From assembly GCA_026214975.1 (NCBI GenBank), contig CM047817.1, positions 56,912,246 through 56,976,245 of the forward strand: a stretch of 64,000 bases of DNA. The letters are read 5' to 3'. The notes under the pieces were generated by a model. It did no database searches. It had not been told where the DNA came from and saw only the letters and a program-made list of their open reading frames with translations. Positions 59,655-64,000 of the stretch are shown in pieces. Positions within the stretch are counted from its first letter, which is position 1; every line of letters starts with the position of its first letter. A program made the position numbers and the translations under genes. Source of the DNA: Gentiana macrophylla (lineage: Eukaryota; Streptophyta; Magnoliopsida; Gentianales; Gentianaceae).

Positions 59655-61140
59655 TCATCTCGCAGTAGGTCTCATTGTTGCTTCTTCAATAGGGGGTTCA
59701 GCATATCCTTGAATTGCTTCAATTGTTGCATCAGTAGTATCACCAGCAGGGTGTTCAGCAGGGGAAGAATCAGAAACTTTTAAGTCATTAAACCTTTCCA
59801 AAACATCAACACAATCTGGATCAGTGACTTGTAGGTTCTCAGCAGGTTCACAACCTTCATCTTCCATACCAGTGAACTTAGGTTCATCAAACACAACATG
59901 GATAGTTTCTTCATGTTTCAGTGACCTCTTGTTCAAGACTCAATGCCTTCTTGTCGATCAAGAGTATCCCAAGAAAATTCCTTCATCTGACTTTGATTGG
60001 AATGTCTTCAAATGTTCCTTATGATTCAATATAAAACACTTACTTCCAAATGGATGGAAATAGGATATATTTGGTTTCCTTCCATTCCAAATCTCATAAG
60101 GTGTCTTCAGCAGCTTCTTGTTCACCGAGGTTCTGTTTTGTGTATAGCATGCTGTATTTACTGCTTCAGCCCAATACCTTTCAGGTAGCAATGCTTCACA
60201 AATCATTGTCCTTCCTACTTCTTTTAAAGTCCTGTTTCTTCTTTCAGCAACCCCATTTTGCTGAGGTGTACCAGCAGCAGCAAGTTGATGTAGTACACCA
60301 TTCTGTTCACAGTATTCTCTTATAACTTTATTAAGAAACTCAGTACCCTTGTCTGATCTGATTTTTACTACTGTTAAACTTTTCTCATTTTGTAACCTCT
60401 TCATAAGATCAGGCATCTTCTTGAGTGTTTCACTTTTCTTGTTCATAAATATCACCCAAGTGTATCTAGAGTGATCATCCACAACCACTAAGGTGTATTT
60501 CTTTCCTGTAACACTTGTTGGTGTAATTGGTCCAAATAGATTCATATGCATCAGCTCCAAGACTCTATTGGTTGATTGCTTAGTCTTTGATTTGAAGCTT
60601 GGTTTAGTCTGTTTACCTTGCTGACATGCATCACATATAGTATCTTTCTTGAATGTGGTCTCAGGTAAACCAATCACCAGTTTCTTCTTCACCAACTGAT
60701 TGATGTCATCAAAATTTAAGTGATTCAACTTTTTGTGCCATAACCAATTGAGTTCGACTTGGTATGCACAATCGATGTGTTTCGACAGGCAGAGACCAAT
60801 CCACAACATACATGCTTTGTTGTCTTCTACCACCAATACAACTTGATCACCTCTTTCGCTAATGACAATACAATTGTTCTTGTCAAAAGTGACCTTGTAT
60901 CCCATGTCACGTAATTGTCCAAAGGCTCGACAAGTTATAGTCGATCCTTCCACATATGCAACATTCTTGATTGTAAGTCCATTCCTCACAAGTGTGCCAT
61001 ATCCTCTTGTATATCCAGTGTATTCTTGTTGCCAAAATTCACCCCTTGGACCATCCTTTGCCACAAAATTTGTCAAAGCAATTGCTTATTCTTTGTCATA
61101 TGTCCGGAACATCCTTTGTCAAAGTACTGCACACACCTAC
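59655..61140 (-). pseudogene. SIRE-type protease end and integrase, inactivated
   Basis: The protease active site near 61095-61130 reads YFDKGCSGHMTK, so the D-S-G triad has become D-K-G; a frameshift follows. The integrase frame (61076-59958) has the zinc-binding HKKLNHLN and CDACQQGK, then catalytic regions: MNLFGPITPTS (first Asp is Asn), RSDKGTEFLNK (second Asp present) and PQQNGVAERRNRTLKE (Glu present). After FLGYS a shift leads to an acidic linker (59936-59655) before RT. Integrase would insert the cDNA; the D-to-N change should abolish that. Confidence 0.9.
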
Positions 61141-61578
61141 AAAACAAAGTTAATACATTTTAGGTACCCAAACCTGTTTGGGTCCATAATGGTCGATGGT
61201 AAGCATGACCCCAGGATGTTTCCATAAGGTCTTCTCCTAAAAGTGTCATACTTTGGTTCATTCATATATTCTACACATCCATAAGTTCTAACAGTTGGTT
61301 GTGTAGGATTTACATATGTTTTATGGCCTTTTGGTTTATAACGCTGTTTGAAGTGATTCTTGTTGTTAGAAGCATTGGCATAACCATTAGTTTGCTGTCT
61401 GTTAGGAACAACCCTTTAGAAAGAGTCTGCTGAGGTCCCTGCTGAGGTCTTGTATAAGTCCTCTACTGAGCCCTTTGCTGATTCCATTGCCTAGGTTTTA
61501 CCATAGCAGCATGGTTATACTTGTTGTTTCTAGCATTAGATGCAGTGAATATTCCAATCATCATCGGTAGGGAACAAT

Positions 61579-63246
61579 CTACCTTTCCCCCGAGATAAGT
61601 ATCCTAGAATGATTAACATTTTTGGATTTAGGATTCTTATCCTTGGAATATTTCTGGTTCTTTCCTTTTTGTGGTCCAGTAGACTTGGTAGAAGGTCTGC
61701 TTTCGATGAGGTCTGTAAGGCACATGAAATGAGTCCTATTTTTGGATTTGTTCTTTTTATTAGGAGCTGTTGACTTCTTTGATTTCTGATTTTGCTTCCT
61801 TGAAGCATTCTCAGTAGGTTTTACGGCATCAGCAACCTTACTAGGAGTTGAATCTTGTGTAGGTACAAACTTAGGACCAATTCTGGTACTAGGTTCAGTG
61901 ACCTTACTGGATCCACTCTTTTTGGATTGTTGAGTTCCAAATCCAAGCCATGTTCTATCACCATAAGGCTTTCCAGATTTGTATGCAGTAGAGGAACAAG
62001 ATGGTTCATCAGATTCAGTAGCTACTGGATGTTCAGCAGGCTTATACTGATTTTGTCCAACATATTTCTCTTTACCTTTGAGAATCCTTAATTCAACATT
62101 CAATCTTTCAACTTCTACTTGAAGAGCTTCTTTTTCAGCCTTCACAATCTTATAACCATATTGTATTTTCCTCAGTTGATTAAGGATGGCATCCAAAGCT
62201 TCTTCATTGTAAGAGTTCCTAGGATTTGAGCCACAGGTTGATTCACAATCACTTCCAGCAGGAGTGTTAATTGTTACAGTATTGTATACCTCCTCTGTTT
62301 CATCCATATTAGCCATTAATGCATAGTCTTCCATATCAGCAACCAATGCCGTGTCATCTGATTCATTTCCCTTTTCAGAGTCCACTTCGTATCCAGATTC
62401 ATCTTCAGCAACCATAGCCTTATTTCCATGTCTTCTTTGTTGGCTTTTGGTCTTTAGTAGGTCTGGACAATCAGGTCTAAAATGTCCAGGCTTTTTGCAG
62501 TTGAACCAAATATAATCTGGTTCCTTTTTCTGCTTTAGTTCAGGATATTCAGGCTTGAAGTGTCCTGGTTTCTTGCATTGAAAGCACAAGTAGTCATTGT
62601 CTTTCTTGGATTCCTCATTCTTTTCACTAGATTTCCTTGTAAAATTTCTTGGGGAACCTCTTCCAGTTTTCATCATTCTGATCTTCCTACTCAGTAGTGC
62701 AATCTGCTCTTGCATCTCATCCAGTAAGTCATCTTGAGCTTCTGATGCTTCTTCTAGGTTCAGCAGGGTGAGTTCATCCAGAATTGCATTGAACCTAGAT
62801 TCCATTTGTTCAATGGTTTCATTGGGTTTCATTTCAAACTTTTGGAACTTCTTCTTTGCCACAATCGATTTTATTCTTCTTGATTTCATCAGTGCCTTCA
62901 CAGATCAAGCGTATTTTGTCCCAAAGTTCTTTAAATTTGTTTTGCAATCTTTAACCTTCATGTACATATTGCTATCCAAGGTTCTATAAATGATATCAAT
63001 AGCAATATTGTTGAGGTTTGCTCTCTTTCTATCTTCAGCATTCCATTCTCTTTTTGGTTTTGGAATGTACTGTGTCTCATCTCCCATCATTCTTCGCTTT
63101 GACAATCTCCAGGTGGTCCATCCGTCAAAGACATCCATCATTTCATCATGAGTTGCAGCAAGGTAAGCCTGCATTCGGCGTTTATATTCATCAAATCTAT
63201 CTAGAGAACACATCAGCATAGTTCTAGCATAATGGTTGTTATCCAT
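61579..63246 (-). pseudogene. SIRE-type gag with two degenerate zinc knuckles
   Basis: The ATG at 63246 (MDNNHYARTMLMCSLDRFDE) starts the matrix/capsid part; the frame breaks near 62905 and continues at 62901-61579 (440 residues). FEMKPNETIEQMESRFNAIL is the conserved gag helix region. Two knuckles follow: CFQCKKPGHFKPEY, whose last Cys is Tyr, and WFNCKKPGHFRPDC, whose first Cys is Trp, so neither is complete. The remainder is acidic, then Lys/Ser-rich. The break is a frameshift near 62903. Confidence 0.9.
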
Positions 63247-63336
63247 GATGCAAGTCTTTGAAAATTAGTGATTTGAAAAGTTTTCAAAGTATATTCACAA
63301 GCACAACAAGTAGGATTTCTTGAGCGTAGTAACTTC

Positions 63337-63348
63337 GCTCCGATACCA
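63337..63348 (-). other. Primer-binding site of the SIRE-type element
   Basis: The minus strand reads TGGTATCGGAGC next to the 5' LTR, one base from the usual initiator-methionine-tRNA site TGGTATCAGAGC. Confidence 0.88.
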
Positions 63349-63350
63349 AT

Positions 63351-64000
63351 TGTTGGTCCCTTGAAAAAGCTTTGGTTAAGTTTAGAGGGGGTGAATAAAC
63401 TTAACACTTAAAATTTTTGGAGTTAACAAACTCAAGAACTTCGATAGCCTCGATATTTTGAGAGTTTGTTGATACCTCGTCAGCTTCTTTGATGCACTGA
63501 TGAGTTCTCTCGACAGATTGAGTTTCTTCGAATTTATGCAGCGGAGTTATATCAAAATTAAGCCTTATTACTTGTTGTTAAATATGATACTAAGTATTAG
63601 ATACTCAGTAGTATATGTGTGTGATTTCAGTTGCTAGATTTAGTAGGTTGATGTGTATAGTAAAGTAAATGCAGAATGTAAGTGCAGAAAGTAAGTAAGC
63701 AAATTTCATAGTGGTTCCAAGTGGTTTAATCCTGTCAGTCCACTCTTCTCCTGTGATGTTGGAGGTAATTCACTAGAGATCTTTGATGTAGCTGTTACAA
63801 AGATTCCTAAGTTGTTTGTCCTTCACCAATAACTATGGCTTCACAAACTAAACACTTGGAGCAGTCGATTGTCGCCTCCAAAGTCTTCCACTTGGTCCTT
63901 GAAGGGTAGGATTGCCTCTTCACCACTCCACCACAAACAAACGATCTTTCACACCCAACAGATGCTTCTTGTCTTGAAGAGTTCTTTGTAAAATAAAGAT
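63351..64000 (-). mobile_element. 5' LTR of the SIRE-type element, incomplete at window end
   Basis: It begins TGTTGGTCCCTTG in plus orientation and shares blocks with 51579-52250 (TTAAGTTTAGAGGGGG, ATATCAAAATTAAGCC, GTAGTATATGTGTGTG). About 1060 bp should remain to the right of the window. Confidence 0.92.

Larger units (their letters stand above)
51579..64000 (-). mobile_element. SIRE-type copia retrotransposon with extra 3' ORF region, minus strand, runs off the window
   Basis: Minus-strand order from the right: 5' LTR (from 63351, incomplete), primer-binding site, gag, protease, integrase, RT/RNase H, then about 4 kb of extra coding sequence, polypurine tract and 3' LTR (53291-51579). 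The 12.4 kb in view, LTRs of about 1.7 kb and coding sequence between pol and the 3' LTR are features of the SIRE/Maximus lineage. Inactivating changes occur in every enzymatic domain. It inserted into the Athila-like element. Confidence 0.88.

Noticed and set aside
1..64000. tRNA, rRNA, organelle-DNA insertions or bacterial genes
   Set aside because: No cloverleaf-like tRNA, no rRNA core sequence and no plastid or mitochondrial gene was recognisable on either strand by eye; a tRNAscan-SE and BLASTn run would be decisive.

Overview
This is nuclear DNA of a flowering plant, most likely a eudicot. The only host gene I recognise is a five-exon CCT-motif transcription factor (20968-23446, minus strand). 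Almost everything else is nested transposable elements of plant type: Ty1/copia, Ty3/gypsy (Tekay-, CRM/Reina-, Tat- and Athila-like), a CACTA transposon, a Helitron-like element and MITEs. There are no operons, CRISPR arrays, rRNA or tRNA genes that I can see. Left block, 1-20769, is a chain of nested retrotransposons: a decayed long-LTR copia-like element (1-6158, 3' LTR at 4344-6158) abuts the gag of a Tekay/Del-type chromovirus (6159-12646). That chromovirus interrupts the reverse transcriptase of a minus-strand CRM/Reina-like chromovirus (12647-16930). This in turn cuts off a minus-strand Tat-like gypsy element (16931-20769), which also carries a solo copia LTR (17862-19600) with a perfect 5-bp target duplication GATCC. 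Gene island, 20770-24341: the CCT gene has only about 200 bp between its stop codon and the neighbouring Tat LTR. Its coding sequence carries two apparent compensating single-base indels, so it is either slightly damaged or mis-assembled. A (TA)n tract lies about 750 bp upstream of its start codon. Middle block, 24342-51578: a minus-strand gypsy-type 3' LTR (24342-24999) is followed by 1.2 kb holding an oppositely oriented promoter and a short ORF. Next comes a second long-LTR copia element whose 5' LTR (26243-38205) is split by a complete 4.9-kb copia element (26948-31836, TSD AAATG) and by a 5.2-kb Helitron-like insertion (32576-37756) carrying two MITEs. Its decayed internal region (38206-48514) is split by a 5.0-kb CACTA element (40939-45937, TSD TTG). 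An Athila-like element (from about 48515) follows, with a 355-codon protease-like ORF but no gag. Right block, 51579 to the window end: a minus-strand SIRE-type copia element with about 1.7-kb LTRs, gag, protease, integrase and RT/RNase H, all with inactivating changes. Between RNase H and the 3' LTR it has about 4 kb of extra sense-oriented coding sequence. That extra ORF, the antisense unit at 25000-26242, the gag-less Athila-like ORF and two near-perfect inverted repeats (36234-36567 and 39256-39675) are the least ordinary parts of the window. Family names come from recognising conserved motifs by eye; no database search was possible.
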